This document shows, piece after piece, positions 50,921 to 63,933 of a stretch of 64,000 nucleotides of DNA; position 1 is the first letter of the stretch, and each line of letters starts with the position of its first letter. The notes beneath the pieces are model-generated. The model was given only the letters and a program-made list of their open reading frames with translations. It was not told where the DNA came from and did not search any database. This stretch comes from Limanda limanda (lineage: Eukaryota > Chordata > Actinopteri > Pleuronectiformes > Pleuronectidae), in assembly GCF_963576545.1 (NCBI RefSeq), contig NW_026870578.1, positions 186,001 through 250,000 of the forward strand. Reading direction: 5' to 3'. A program made the translations under genes and the position numbers.

Positions 50921-53806
50921 CCCATTTAGTGGGGGTAGAGCCTACTTGCAAGTCTCTCCGACCTTCACAAAAAACGTTATTCAAGAATATCTCTTTCTCC
51001 TATGTGCTTTCATCCCTAACCCTAACCCTAACCCTTCCGAAAGTCGGAGAAGCTCAAGGATGGTACCGATCGATGCGCGCTACCCCATTTAGTGGGGGTA
51101 GAGCCTACTTGCAAGTCTCTCCGACCTTCACAAAAAAAGTTATTCAAGAATATCTCCTCAGATTTGGGGGAATTTCGTCGGTCGACCTCTTCCGAAGGTC
51201 GTACAAGCTCGGGGATGGTACCAATCGATCTGCAGGACCCAAATTAGTCCAGATGCAACCACTTTCCAAGTCTCTCCGACCTTCACAAAAAAAGTTATTC
51301 AAGAATATCTCTTTCTCCTATGTGCTTTCATCCCTAACCCTAACCCTAACCCTTCCAAAAGTCGGAGAAGCTCAAGGATGGTACCGATCGATGCGCGCTA
51401 CCCCATTTAGTGGGGGTAGAGCCTACTTGCAAGTCTCTCCGACCTTCACAAAAAAAGTTATTCAAGAATATCTCTTTCTCCTATGTGCTTTCATCCCTAA
51501 CCCTAACCCTAACCCTTCCGAAAGTCGGAGAAGCTCAAGGATGGTACCGATCGATGCGCGCTACCCCATTTAGTGGGGGTAGAGCCTACTTGCAAGTCTC
51601 TCCGACCTTCACAAAAAAAGTTATTCAAGAATATCTCCTCAGATTTGGGGGAATTTCGTCGGTCGACCTCTTCCGAAGGTCGTACAAGCTCGGGGATGGT
51701 ACCAATCGATCCGCAGGACCCAAATTAGTCCAGATGCAACCACTTTCCAAGTCTCTCCGACCTTCACAAAAAAAGTTATTCAAGAATATCTCTTTCTCCT
51801 ATGTGCTTTCATCCCTAACCCTAACCCTAACCCTTCCGAAAGTCGGAGAAGCTCAAAGATGGTACCGATCGATGCGCGCTACCCCATTTAGTGGGGGTAG
51901 AGCCTACTTGCAAGTCTCTCCGACCTTCACAAAAAAAGTTATTCAAGAATATCTCTTTCTCCTATGTGCTTTCATCCCTAACCCTAACCCTAACCCTTCC
52001 GAAAGTCGGAGAAGCTCAAGGATGGTACCGATCGATGCGCGCTACCCCATTTAGTGGGGGTAGAGCCTACTTGCAAGTCTCTCCGACCTTCACAAAAAAA
52101 GTTATTCAAGAATATCTCCTCAGATTTGGGGGAATTTCGTCGGTCGACCTCTTCCGAAGGTCGTACAAGCTCGGGGATGGTACCAATCGATCCGCAGGAC
52201 CCAAATTAGTCCAGATGCAACCACTTTCCAAGTCTCTCCGACCTTCACAAAAAAAGTTATTCAAGAATATCTCTTTCTCCTATGTGCTTTCATCCCTAAC
52301 CCTAACCCTAACCCTTCCGAAAGTCGGAGAAGCTCAAGGATGGTACCGATCGATGCGCGCTACCCCATTTAGTGGGGGTAGAGCCTACTTGCAAGTCTCT
52401 CCGACCTTCACAAAAAACGTTATTCAAGAATATCTCTTTCTCCTATGTGCTTTCATCCCTAACCCTAACCCTAACCCTTCCGAAAGTCGGAGAAGCTCAA
52501 GGATGGTACCGATCGATGCGCGCTACCCCATTTAGTGGGGGTAGAGCCTACTTGCAAGTCTCTCCGACCTTCACAAAAAAAGTTATTCAAGAATATCTCC
52601 TCAGATTTGGGGGAATTTCGTCGGTCGACCTCTTCCGAAGGTCGTACAAGCTCGGGGATGGTACCAATCGATCTGCAGGACCCAAATTAGTCCAGATGCA
52701 ACCACTTTCCAAGTCTCTCCGACCTTCACAAAAAAAGTTATTCAAGAATATCTCTTTCTCCTATGTGCTTTCATCCCTAACCCTAACCCTAACCCTTCCG
52801 AAAGTCGGAGAAGCTCAAGGATGGTACCGATCGATGCGCGCTACCCCATTTAGTGGGGGTAGAGCCTACTTGCAAGTCTCTCCGACCTTCACAAAAAAAG
52901 TTATTCAAGAATATCTCTTTCTCCTATGTGCTTTCATCCCTAACCCTAACCCTAACCCTTCCGAAAGTCGGAGAAGCTCAAGGATGGTACTGATCGATGC
53001 GCGCTACCCCATTTAGTGGGGGTAGAGCCTACTTGCAAGTCTCTCCGACCTTCACAAAAAAAGTTATTCAAGAATATCTCCTCAGATTTGGGGGAATTTC
53101 GTCGGTCGACCTCTTCCGAAGGTCGTACAAGCTCGGGGATGGTACCAATCGATCCGCAGGACCCAAATTAGTCCAGATGCAACCACTTTCCAAGTCTCTC
53201 CGACCTTCACAAAAAAAGTTATTCAAGAATATCTCTTTCTCCTATGTGCTTTCATCCCTAACCCTAACCCTAACCCTTCCGAAAGTCGGAGAAGCTCAAA
53301 GATGGTACCGATCGATGTGCGCTACCCCATTTAGTGGGGGTAGAGCCTACTTGCAAGTCTCTCCGACCTTCACAAAAAAAGTTATTCAAGAATATCTCTT
53401 TCTCCTATGTGCTTTCATCCCTAACCCTAACCCTAACCCTTCCGAAAGTCGGAGAAGCTCAAGGATGGTACCGATCGATGCGCGCTACCCCATTTAGTGG
53501 GGGTAGAGCCTACTTGCAAGTCTCTCCGACCTTCACAAAAAAAGTTATTCAAGAATATCTCCTCAGATTTGGGGGAATTTCGTCGGTCGACCTCTTCCGA
53601 AGGTCGTACAAGCTCGGGGATGGTACCAATCGATCCGCAGGACCCAAATTAGTCCAGATGCAACCACTTTCCAAGTCTCTCCGACCTTCACAAAAAAAGT
53701 TATTCAAGAATATCTCTTTCTCCTATGTGCTTTCATCCCTAACCCTAACCCTAACCCTTCCGAAAGTCGGAGAAGCTCAAGGATGGTACCGATCGATGCG
53801 CGCTAC
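50921..53806 (+). repeat. Six ABC blocks forming a 1,443 bp tandem duplication
   Basis: Blocks at 50921, 51402, 51883, 52364, 52845 and 53326 are all ABC (481 bp). The two halves, 50921-52363 and 52364-53806, match at offset 1,443. They share AAAAAACG in the first core (near 50971/52414), GATCTGC in the first B (near 51229/52672) and CAAAGATGG in the second C (near 51856/53299). They differ at CCAAAAG (near 51355 only) and TACTGATC (near 52988 only). This is the most regular ABC stretch in the window. Confidence 0.87.
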
Positions 53807-56382
53807 CCCATTTAGTGGGGGTAGAGCCTACTTGCAAGTCTCTCCGACCTTCACAAAAAAAGTTATTCAAGAATATCTCTTTCTCCTATGTGCTTTCATC
53901 CCTAACCCTAACCCTAACCCTTCCGAAAGTCGGAGAAGCTCAAGGATGGTACCGATCGATGCGCGCTACCCCATTTAGTGGGGGTAGAGCCTACTTGCAA
54001 GTCTCTCCGACCTTCACAAAAAAAGTTATTCAAGAATATCTCTTTCTCCTATGTGCTTTCATCCCTAGCCCTAACGCTAACCCTTCCGAAAGTCGGAGAA
54101 GCTCAAGGATGGTACCGATCGATGCGCGCAACCCCATTTAGTGGGGGTAGAGCCTACTTGCAAGTCTCTCCGACCTTCACAAAAAAAGTTATTCAAGAAT
54201 ATCTCCTCAGATTTGGGGGAATTTCGTCGGTCGACCTCTTCCGAAGGTCGTACAAGCTCTAGGATGGTACCAATCGATCCGCAGGACCCAAATTAGTCCA
54301 GATGCAACCACTTTCCAAGTCTCTCCGACCTTCACAAAAAAAGTTATTCAAGAATATCTCTTTCTCCTATGTGCTTTCATCCCTAACCCTAACCCTAACC
54401 CTTCCGAAAGTCGGAGAAGCTCAAGGATGGTACCGATCGATGCGCGCTACCCCATTTAGTGGGGGTAGAGCCTACTTGCAAGTCTCTCCGACCTTCACAA
54501 AAAACGTTATTCAAGAATATCTCTTTCTCCTATGTGCTTTCATCCCTAACCCTAACCCTAACCCTTCCGAAAGTCGGAGAAGCTCAAGGATGGTACCGAT
54601 CGATGCGCGCTACCCCATTTAGTGGGGGTAGAGCCTACTTGCAAGTCTCTCCGACCTTCACAAAAAAAGTTATTCAAGAATATCTCCTCAGATTTGGGGG
54701 AATTTCGTCGGTCGACCTCTTCTGAAGGTCGTACAAGCTCGGGGATGGTACCAATCGATCTGCAGGACCCAAATTAGTCCAGATGCAACCACTTTCCAAG
54801 TCTCTCCGACCTTCACAAAAAAAGTTATTCAAGAATATCTCTTTCTCCTATGTGCTTTCATCCCTAACCCTAACCCTAACCCTTCCGAAAGTCGGAGAAG
54901 CTCAAGGATGGTACCGATCGATGCGCGTTACCCCATTTAGTGGGGGTAGAGCCTACTTGCAAGTCTCTCCGACCTTCACAAAAAAAGTTATTCAAGAATA
55001 TCTCTTTCTCCTATGTGCTTTCATCCCTAACCCTAACCCTAACCCTTCCGAAAGTCGGAGAAGCTCAAGGATGGTACCGATCGATGCGCGCTACCCCATT
55101 TAGTGGGGGTAGAGCCTACTTGCAAGTCTCTCCGACCTTCACAAAAAAAGTTATTCAAGAATATCTCTTTCTCCTATGTGCTTTCATCCCTAACCCTAAC
55201 CCTAACCCTTCCGAAAGTCGGAGAAGCTCAAGGATGGTACCGATCGATGCGCGCTACCCCATTTAGTGGGGGTAGAGCCTACTTGCAAGTCTCTCCGACC
55301 TTCACAAAAAAAGTTATTCAAGAATATCTCTTTCTCCTATGTGCTTTCATCCCTAGCCCTAACGCTAACCCTTCCGAAAGTCGGAGAAGCTCAAGGATGG
55401 TACCGATCGATGCGCGCAACCCCATTTAGTGGGGGTAGAGCCTACTTGCAAGTCTCTCCGACCTTCACAAAAAAAGTTATTCAAGAATATCTCCTCAGAT
55501 TTGGGGGAATTTCGTCGGTCGACCTCTTCCGAAGGTCGTACAAGCTCTAGGATGGTACCAATCGATCCGCAGGACCCAAATTAGTCCAGATGCAACCACT
55601 TTCCAAGTCTCTCCGACCTTCACAAAAAAAGTTATTCAAGAATATCTCTTTCTCCTATGTGCTTTCATCCCTAACCCTAACCCTAACCCTTCCGAAAGTC
55701 GGAGAAGCTCAAGGATGGTACCGATCGATGCGCGCTACCCCATTTAGTGGGGGTAGAGCCTACTTGCAAGTCTCTCCGACCTTCACAAAAAACGTTATTC
55801 AAGAATATCTCTTTCTCCTATGTGCTTTCATCCCTAACCCTAACCCTAACCCTTCCGAAAGTCGGAGAAGCTCAAGGATGGTACCGATCGATGCGCGCTA
55901 CCCCATTTAGTGGGGGTAGAGCCTACTTGCAAGTCTCTCCGACCTTCACAAAAAAAGTTATTCAAGAATATCTCCTCAGATTTGGGGGAATTTCGTCGGT
56001 CGACCTCTTCTGAAGGTCGTACAAGCTCGGGGATGGTACCAATCGATCTGCAGGACCCAAATTAGTCCAGATGCAACCACTTTCCAAGTCTCTCCGACCT
56101 TCACAAAAAAAGTTATTCAAGAATATCTCTTTCTCCTATGTGCTTTCATCCCTAACCCTAACCCTAACCCTTCCGAAAGTCGGAGAAGCTCAAGGATGGT
56201 ACCGATCGATGCGCGTTACCCCATTTAGTGGGGGTAGAGCCTACTTGCAAGTCTCTCCGACCTTCACAAAAAAAGTTATTCAAGAATATCTCTTTCTCCT
56301 ATGTGCTTTCATCCCTAACCCTAACCCTAACCCTTCCGAAAGTCGGAGAAGCTCAAGGATGGTACCGATCGATGCGCGCTAC
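53807..56382 (+). repeat. Tandem pair of 1,288 bp units
   Basis: Unit 1 is 53807-55094 and unit 2 is 55095-56382, each A-A-B-C-A-B-C-A. Read as blocks: 53807: A2BC; 54451: ABC; 54932: A3BC; 55739: ABC; 56220: A (first of a pair). Both units carry the degraded telomere tract (54063, 55351), GCTCTAGG (54257, 55545 approx.), AAAAAACG, CTTCTGAAGG and GCGCGTT. A third copy lies at 58301-59588. Confidence 0.88.
54063..54083 (+). repeat. Degraded telomere tract in A(53970)
   Basis: The tract reads CCCTAG CCCTAA CGCTAA CCC, so one C-triplet is broken (CCC to CGC) in addition to the TAG change. The same tract is at 55351-55371 and 58557-58577, one per 1,288 bp unit. The CCCTAG change alone at 50052 and 50533 looks like the preceding step. 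Confidence 0.92.
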
Positions 56383-58300
56383 CCCATTTAGTGGGGGTAG
56401 AGCCTACTTGCAAGTCTCTCCGACCTTCACAAAAAAAGTTATTCAAGAATATCTCTTTCTCCTATGTGCTTTCATCCCTAACCCTAACCCTAACCCTTCC
56501 GAAAGTCGGAGAAGCTCAAGGATGGTACCGATCGATGCGCGCAACCCCATTTAGTGGGGGTAGAGCCTACTTGCAAGTCTCTCCGACCTTCACAAAAAAA
56601 GTTATTCAAGAATATCTCCTCAGATTTGGGGGAATTTCGTCGGTCGACCTCTTCCGAAGGTCGTACAAGCTCGGGGATGGTACCAATCGATCCGCAGGAC
56701 CCAAATTAGTCCAGATGCAACCACTTTCCAAGTCTCTCCGACCTTCACAAAAAAAGTTATTCAAGAATATCTCTTTCTCCTATGTGCTTTCATCCCTAAC
56801 CCTAACCCTAACCCTTCCGAAAGTCGGAGAAGCTCAAGGATGGTACCGATCGATGCGCGCTACCCCATTTAGTGGGGGTAGAGCCTACTTGCAAGTCTCT
56901 CCGACCTTCACAAAAAAAGTTATTCAAGAATATCTCTTTCTCCTATGTGCTTTCATCCCTAACCCTAACCCTAACCCTTCCGAAAGTCGGAGAAGCTCAA
57001 GGATGGTACCGATCGATGCGCGCTACCCCATTTAGTGGGGGTAGAGCCTACTTGCAAGTCTCTCCGACCTTCACAAAAAAAGTTATTCAAGAATATCTCC
57101 TCAGATTTGGGGGAATTTCGTCGGTCGACCTCTTCCGAAGGTCGTACAAGCTCGGGGATGGTACCAATCGATCCGCAGGACCCAAATTAGTCCAGATGCA
57201 ACCACTTTCCAAGTCTCTCCGACCTTCACAAAAAAAGTTATTCAAGAATATCTCTTTCTCCTATGTGCTTTCATCCCTAACCCTAACCCTAACCCTTCCG
57301 AAAGTCGGAGAAGCTCAAGGATGGTACCGATCGATGCGCGCTACCCCATTTAGTGGGGGTAGAGCCTACTTGCAAGTCTCTCCGACCTTCACAAAAAAAG
57401 TTATTCAAGAATATCTCTTTCTCCTATGTGCTTTCATCCCTAACCCTAACCCTTCCGAAAGTCGGAGAAGCTCAAGGATGGTACCGATCGATGCGCGCTA
57501 CCCCATTTAGTGGGGGTAGAGCCTACTTGCAAGTCTCTCCGACCTTCACAAAAAAAGTTATTCAAGAATATCTCCTCAGATTTGGGGGAATTTCGTCGGT
57601 CGACCTCTTCCGAAGGTCGTACAAGCTCGGGGATGGTACCAATCGATCCGCAGGACCCAAATTAGTCCAGATGCAACCACTTTCCAAGTCTCTCCGACCT
57701 TCACAAAAAAAGTTATTCAAGAATATCTCTTTCTCCTATGTGCTTTCATCCCTAACCCTAACCCTAACCCTTCCGAAAGTCGGAGAAGCTCAAAGATGGT
57801 ACCGATCGATGTGCGCTACCCCATTTAGTGGGGGTAGAGCCTACTTGCAAGTCTCTCCGACCTTCACAAAAAAAGTTATTCAAGAATATCTCTTTCTCCT
57901 ATGTGCTTTCATCCCTAACCCTAACCCTAACCCTTCCGAAAGTCGGAGAAGCTCAAGGATGGTACCGATCGATGCGCGCTACCCCATTTAGTGGGGGTAG
58001 AGCCTACTTGCAAGTCTCTCCGACCTTCACAAAAAAAGTTATTCAAGAATATCTCCTCAGATTTGGGGGAATTTCGTCGGTCGACCTCTTCCGAAGGTCG
58101 TACAAGCTCGGGGATGGTACCAATCGATCCGCAGGACCCAAATTAGTCCAGATGCAACCACTTTCCAAGTCTCTCCGACCTTCACAAAAAAAGTTATTCA
58201 AGAATATCTCTTTCTCCTATGTGCTTTCATCCCTAACCCTAACCCTAACCCTTCCGAAAGTCGGAGAAGCTCAAGGATGGTACCGATCGATGCGCGCTAC
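56383..58300 (+). repeat. Spacer of four ABC blocks between 1,288 bp units
   Basis: The segment runs A(56383)BC; 56864: ABC; 57345: ABC with a short A (157 bp); 57820: ABC. Its second half resembles 52845-53806 at offset 4,494-4,500, sharing CAAAGATGG and GATGTGCGC (53298-53314 and 57792-57808 approx.). The 6 bp loss in A(57345), tract 57438-57452, is the only such loss in an A monomer and the only one in the right domain. Confidence 0.85.
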
Positions 58301-61300
58301 CCCATTTAGTGGGGGTAGAGCCTACTTGCAAGTCTCTCCGACCTTCACAAAAAAAGTTATTCAAGAATATCTCTTTCTCCTATGTGCTTTCATCCCTAAC
58401 CCTAACCCTAACCCTTCCGAAAGTCGGAGAAGCTCAAGGATGGTACCGATCGATGCGCGCTACCCCATTTAGTGGGGGTAGAGCCTACTTGCAAGTCTCT
58501 CCGACCTTCACAAAAAAAGTTATTCAAGAATATCTCTTTCTCCTATGTGCTTTCATCCCTAGCCCTAACGCTAACCCTTCCGAAAGTCGGAGAAGCTCAA
58601 GGATGGTACCGATCGATGCGCGCAACCCCATTTAGTGGGGGTAGAGCCTACTTGCAAGTCTCTCCGACCTTCACAAAAAAAGTTATTCAAGAATATCTCC
58701 TCAGATTTGGGGGAATTTCGTCGGTCGACCTCTTCCGAAGGTCGTACAAGCTCTAGGATGGTACCAATCGATCCGCAGGACCCAAATTAGTCCAGATGCA
58801 ACCACTTTCCAAGTCTCTCCGACCTTCACAAAAAAAGTTATTCAAGAATATCTCTTTCTCCTATGTGCTTTCATCCCTAACCCTAACCCTAACCCTTCCG
58901 AAAGTCGGAGAAGCTCAAGGATGGTACCGATCGATGCGCGCTACCCCATTTAGTGGGGGTAGAGCCTACTTGCAAGTCTCTCCGACCTTCACAAAAAACG
59001 TTATTCAAGAATATCTCTTTCTCCTATGTGCTTTCATCCCTAACCCTAACCCTAACCCTTCCGAAAGTCGGAGAAGCTCAAGGATGGTACCGATCGATGC
59101 GCGCTACCCCATTTAGTGGGGGTAGAGCCTACTTGCAAGTCTCTCCGACCTTCACAAAAAAAGTTATTCAAGAATATCTCCTCAGATTTGGGGGAATTTC
59201 GTCGGTCGACCTCTTCTGAAGGTCGTACAAGCTCGGGGATGGTACCAATCGATCTGCAGGACCCAAATTAGTCCAGATGCAACCACTTTCCAAGTCTCTC
59301 CGACCTTCACAAAAAAAGTTATTCAAGAATATCTCTTTCTCCTATGTGCTTTCATCCCTAACCCTAACCCTAACCCTTCCGAAAGTCGGAGAAGCTCAAG
59401 GATGGTACCGATCGATGCGCGTTACCCCATTTAGTGGGGGTAGAGCCTACTTGCAAGTCTCTCCGACCTTCACAAAAAAAGTTATTCAAGAATATCTCTT
59501 TCTCCTATGTGCTTTCATCCCTAACCCTAACCCTAACCCTTCCGAAAGTCGGAGAAGCTCAAGGATGGTACCGATCGATGTGCGCTACCCCATTTAGTGG
59601 GGGTAGAGCCTACTTGCAAGTCTCTCCGACCTTCACAAAAAAAGTTATTCAAGAATATCTCTTTCTCCTATGTGCTTTCATCCCTAACCCTAACCCTAAC
59701 CCTTCCGAAAGTTGGAGAAGCTCAAGGATGGTACCGATCGATGCGCGCAACCCCATTTAGTGGGGGTAGAGCCTACTTGCAAGTCTCTCCGACCTTCACA
59801 AAAAAAGTTATTCAAGAATATCTCCTCAGATTTGGGGGAATTTCGTCGGTCGACCTCTTCCGAAGGTCGTACAAGCTCGGGGATGGTACCAATCGATCCG
59901 CAGGACCCAAATTAGTCCAGATGCAACCACTTTCCAAGTCTCTCCGACCTTCACAAAAAAAGTTATTCAAGAATATCTCTTTCTCCTATGTGCTTTCATC
60001 CCTAACCCTAACCCTAACCCTTCCGAAAGTCGGAGAAGCTCAAGGATGGTACCGATCGATGCGCGCTACCCCATTTAGTGGGGGTAGAGCCTACTTGCAA
60101 GTCTCTCCGACCTTCACAAAAAAAGTTATTCAAGAATATCTCTTTCTCCTATGTGCTTTCATCCCTAACCCTAACCCTAACCCTTCCGAAAGTCGGAGAA
60201 GCTCAAGGATGGTACCGATCGATGCGCGCTACCCCATTTAGTGGGGGTAGAGCCTACTTGCAAGTCTCTCCGACCTTCACAAAAAAAGTTATTCAAGAAT
60301 ATCTCCTCAGATTTGGGGGAATTTCGTCGGTCGACCTCTTCCGAAGGTCGTACAAGCTCGGGGATGGTACCAATCGATCCGCAGGACCCAAATTAGTCCA
60401 GATGCAACCACTTTCCAAGTCTCTCCGACCTTCACAAAAAAAGTTATTCAAGAATATCTCTTTCTCCTATGTGCTTTCATCCCTAACCCTAACCCTAACC
60501 CTTCCGAAAGTCGGAGAAGCTCAAGGATGGTACCGATCGATGCGCGCTACCCCATTTAGTGGGGGTAGAGCCTACTTGCAAGTCTCTCCGACCTTCACAA
60601 AAAAAGTTATTCAAGAATATCTCTTTCTCCTATGTGCTTTCATCCCTAACCCTAACCCTAACCCTTCCGAAAGTCGGAGAAGCTCAAGGATGGTACCGAT
60701 CGATGCGCGCTACCCCATTTAGTGGGGGTAGAGCCTACTTGCAAGTCTCTCCGACCTTCACAAAAAAAGTTATTCAAGAATATCTCTTTCTCCTATGTGC
60801 TTTCATCCCTAACCCTAACCCTAACCCTTCCGAAAGTCGGAGAAGCTCAAGGATGGTACCGATCGATGCGCGCTACCCAATTTAGTGGGGGTAGAGCCTA
60901 CTTGCAAGTCTCTCCGACCTTCAAAAAAAAGGTTATTCAAGAATATCTCTTTCTCCTATGTGCTTTCATCCCTAACCCTAACCCTAACCCTTCCAAAAGT
61001 CGGAGAAGCTCAAGGATGGTACCGATCGATGCGCGCTACCCCATTTAGTGGGGGTAGAGCCTACTTGCAAGTCTCTCCGACCTTCACAAAAAAAGTTATT
61101 CAAGAATATCTCCTCAGATTTGGGGGAATTTCGTCGGTCGACCTCTTCCGAAGGTCGTACAAGCTCGGGGATGGTACCAATCGATCCGCAGGACCCAAAT
61201 TAGTCCAGATGCAACCACTTTCCAAGTCTCTCCGACCTTCACAAAAAAAGTTATTCAAGAATATCTCTTTCTCCTATGTGCTTTCATCCCTAACCCTAAC

Positions 61301-61357
61301 CCTAACCCTTCCGAAAGTCGGAGAAGCTCAAGGATGGTACCGATCGATGTGCGCTAC
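58301..61357 (+). repeat. Third 1,288 bp unit running into the first 2.4 kb of a 2,576 bp repeat
   Basis: Blocks are 58301: A2BC; 58945: ABC; 59426: A2BC; 60070: ABC; 60551: A3BC. Positions 58301 to about 59570 copy 53807-55076. Positions 58945-61424 are copied at 61521-64000 (offset 2,576), sharing GTTGGAG (59711/62287), CCCAATTT (60877/63453), an L1-core change TTCAAAAAAAAGG (60921/63497) and CCAAAAG (near 60994/63570). Confidence 0.88.
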
Positions 61358-63933
61358 CCCATTTAGTGGGGGTAAAGCCTACTTGCAAGTCTCTCCGACC
61401 TTCACAAAAAAAGTTATTCAAGAATATCTCTTTCTCCTATGTGCTTTCATCCCTAACCCTAACCCTAACCCTTCCGAAAGTCGGAGAAGCTCAAGGATGG
61501 TACCGATCGATGCGCGCTACCCCATTTAGTGGGGGTAGAGCCTACTTGCAAGTCTCTCCGACCTTCACAAAAAACGTTATTCAAGAATATCTCTTTCTCC
61601 TATGTGCTTTCATCCCTAACCCTAACCCTAACCCTTCCGAAAGTCGGAGAAGCTCAAGGATGGTACCGATCGATGCGCGCTACCCCATTTAGTGGGGGTA
61701 GAGCCTACTTGCAAGTCTCTCCGACCTTCACAAAAAAAGTTATTCAAGAATATCTCCTCAGATTTGGGGGAATTTCGTCGGTCGACCTCTTCTGAAGGTC
61801 GTACAAGCTCGGGGATGGTACCAATCGATCTGCAGGACCCAAATTAGTCCAGATGCAACCACTTTCCAAGTCTCTCCGACCTTCACAAAAAAAGTTATTC
61901 AAGAATATCTCTTTCTCCTATGTGCTTTCATCCCTAACCCTAACCCTAACCCTTCCGAAAGTCGGAGAAGCTCAAGGATGGTACCGATCGATGCGCGTTA
62001 CCCCATTTAGTGGGGGTAGAGCCTACTTGCAAGTCTCTCCGACCTTCACAAAAAAAGTTATTCAAGAATATCTCTTTCTCCTATGTGCTTTCATCCCTAA
62101 CCCTAACCCTAACCCTTCCGAAAGTCGGAGAAGCTCAAGGATGGTACCGATCGATGTGCGCTACCCCATTTAGTGGGGGTAGAGCCTACTTGCAAGTCTC
62201 TCCGACCTTCACAAAAAAAGTTATTCAAGAATATCTCTTTCTCCTATGTGCTTTCATCCCTAACCCTAACCCTAACCCTTCCGAAAGTTGGAGAAGCTCA
62301 AGGATGGTACCGATCGATGCGCGCAACCCCATTTAGTGGGGGTAGAGCCTACTTGCAAGTCTCTCCGACCTTCACAAAAAAAGTTATTCAAGAATATCTC
62401 CTCAGATTTGGGGGAATTTCGTCGGTCGACCTCTTCCGAAGGTCGTACAAGCTCGGGGATGGTACCAATCGATCCGCAGGACCCAAATTAGTCCAGATGC
62501 AACCACTTTCCAAGTCTCTCCGACCTTCACAAAAAAAGTTATTCAAGAATATCTCTTTCTCCTATGTGCTTTCATCCCTAACCCTAACCCTAACCCTTCC
62601 GAAAGTCGGAGAAGCTCAAGGATGGTACCGATCGATGCGCGCTACCCCATTTAGTGGGGGTAGAGCCTACTTGCAAGTCTCTCCGACCTTCACAAAAAAA
62701 GTTATTCAAGAATATCTCTTTCTCCTATGTGCTTTCATCCCTAACCCTAACCCTAACCCTTCCGAAAGTCGGAGAAGCTCAAGGATGGTACCGATCGATG
62801 CGCGCTACCCCATTTAGTGGGGGTAGAGCCTACTTGCAAGTCTCTCCGACCTTCACAAAAAAAGTTATTCAAGAATATCTCCTCAGATTTGGGGGAATTT
62901 CGTCGGTCGACCTCTTCCGAAGGTCGTACAAGCTCGGGGATGGTACCAATCGATCCGCAGGACCCAAATTAGTCCAGATGCAACCACTTTCCAAGTCTCT
63001 CCGACCTTCACAAAAAAAGTTATTCAAGAATATCTCTTTCTCCTATGTGCTTTCATCCCTAACCCTAACCCTAACCCTTCCGAAAGTCGGAGAAGCTCAA
63101 GGATGGTACCGATCGATGCGCGCTACCCCATTTAGTGGGGGTAGAGCCTACTTGCAAGTCTCTCCGACCTTCACAAAAAAAGTTATTCAAGAATATCTCT
63201 TTCTCCTATGTGCTTTCATCCCTAACCCTAACCCTAACCCTTCCGAAAGTCGGAGAAGCTCAAGGATGGTACCGATCGATGCGCGCTACCCCATTTAGTG
63301 GGGGTAGAGCCTACTTGCAAGTCTCTCCGACCTTCACAAAAAAAGTTATTCAAGAATATCTCTTTCTCCTATGTGCTTTCATCCCTAACCCTAACCCTAA
63401 CCCTTCCGAAAGTCGGAGAAGCTCAAGGATGGTACCGATCGATGCGCGCTACCCAATTTAGTGGGGGTAGAGCCTACTTGCAAGTCTCTCCGACCTTCAA
63501 AAAAAAGGTTATTCAAGAATATCTCTTTCTCCTATGTGCTTTCATCCCTAACCCTAACCCTAACCCTTCCAAAAGTCGGAGAAGCTCAAGGATGGTACCG
63601 ATCGATGCGCGCTACCCCATTTAGTGGGGGTAGAGCCTACTTGCAAGTCTCTCCGACCTTCACAAAAAAAGTTATTCAAGAATATCTCCTCAGATTTGGG
63701 GGAATTTCGTCGGTCGACCTCTTCCGAAGGTCGTACAAGCTCGGGGATGGTACCAATCGATCCGCAGGACCCAAATTAGTCCAGATGCAACCACTTTCCA
63801 AGTCTCTCCGACCTTCACAAAAAAAGTTATTCAAGAATATCTCTTTCTCCTATGTGCTTTCATCCCTAACCCTAACCCTAACCCTTCCGAAAGTCGGAGA
63901 AGCTCAAGGATGGTACCGATCGATGTGCGCTAC
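61358..63933 (+). repeat. 2,576 bp higher-order unit
   Basis: Blocks are 61358: A2BC; 62002: A2BC; 62646: ABC; 63127: A3BC (644+644+481+807 = 2,576). The unit begins with an A carrying GTAAAGCC and preceded by GATGTGCGC. The same pair of marks reappears at 63925-63955, so another copy starts at 63934. I saw no difference between 61521-64000 and 58945-61424. Confidence 0.88.
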
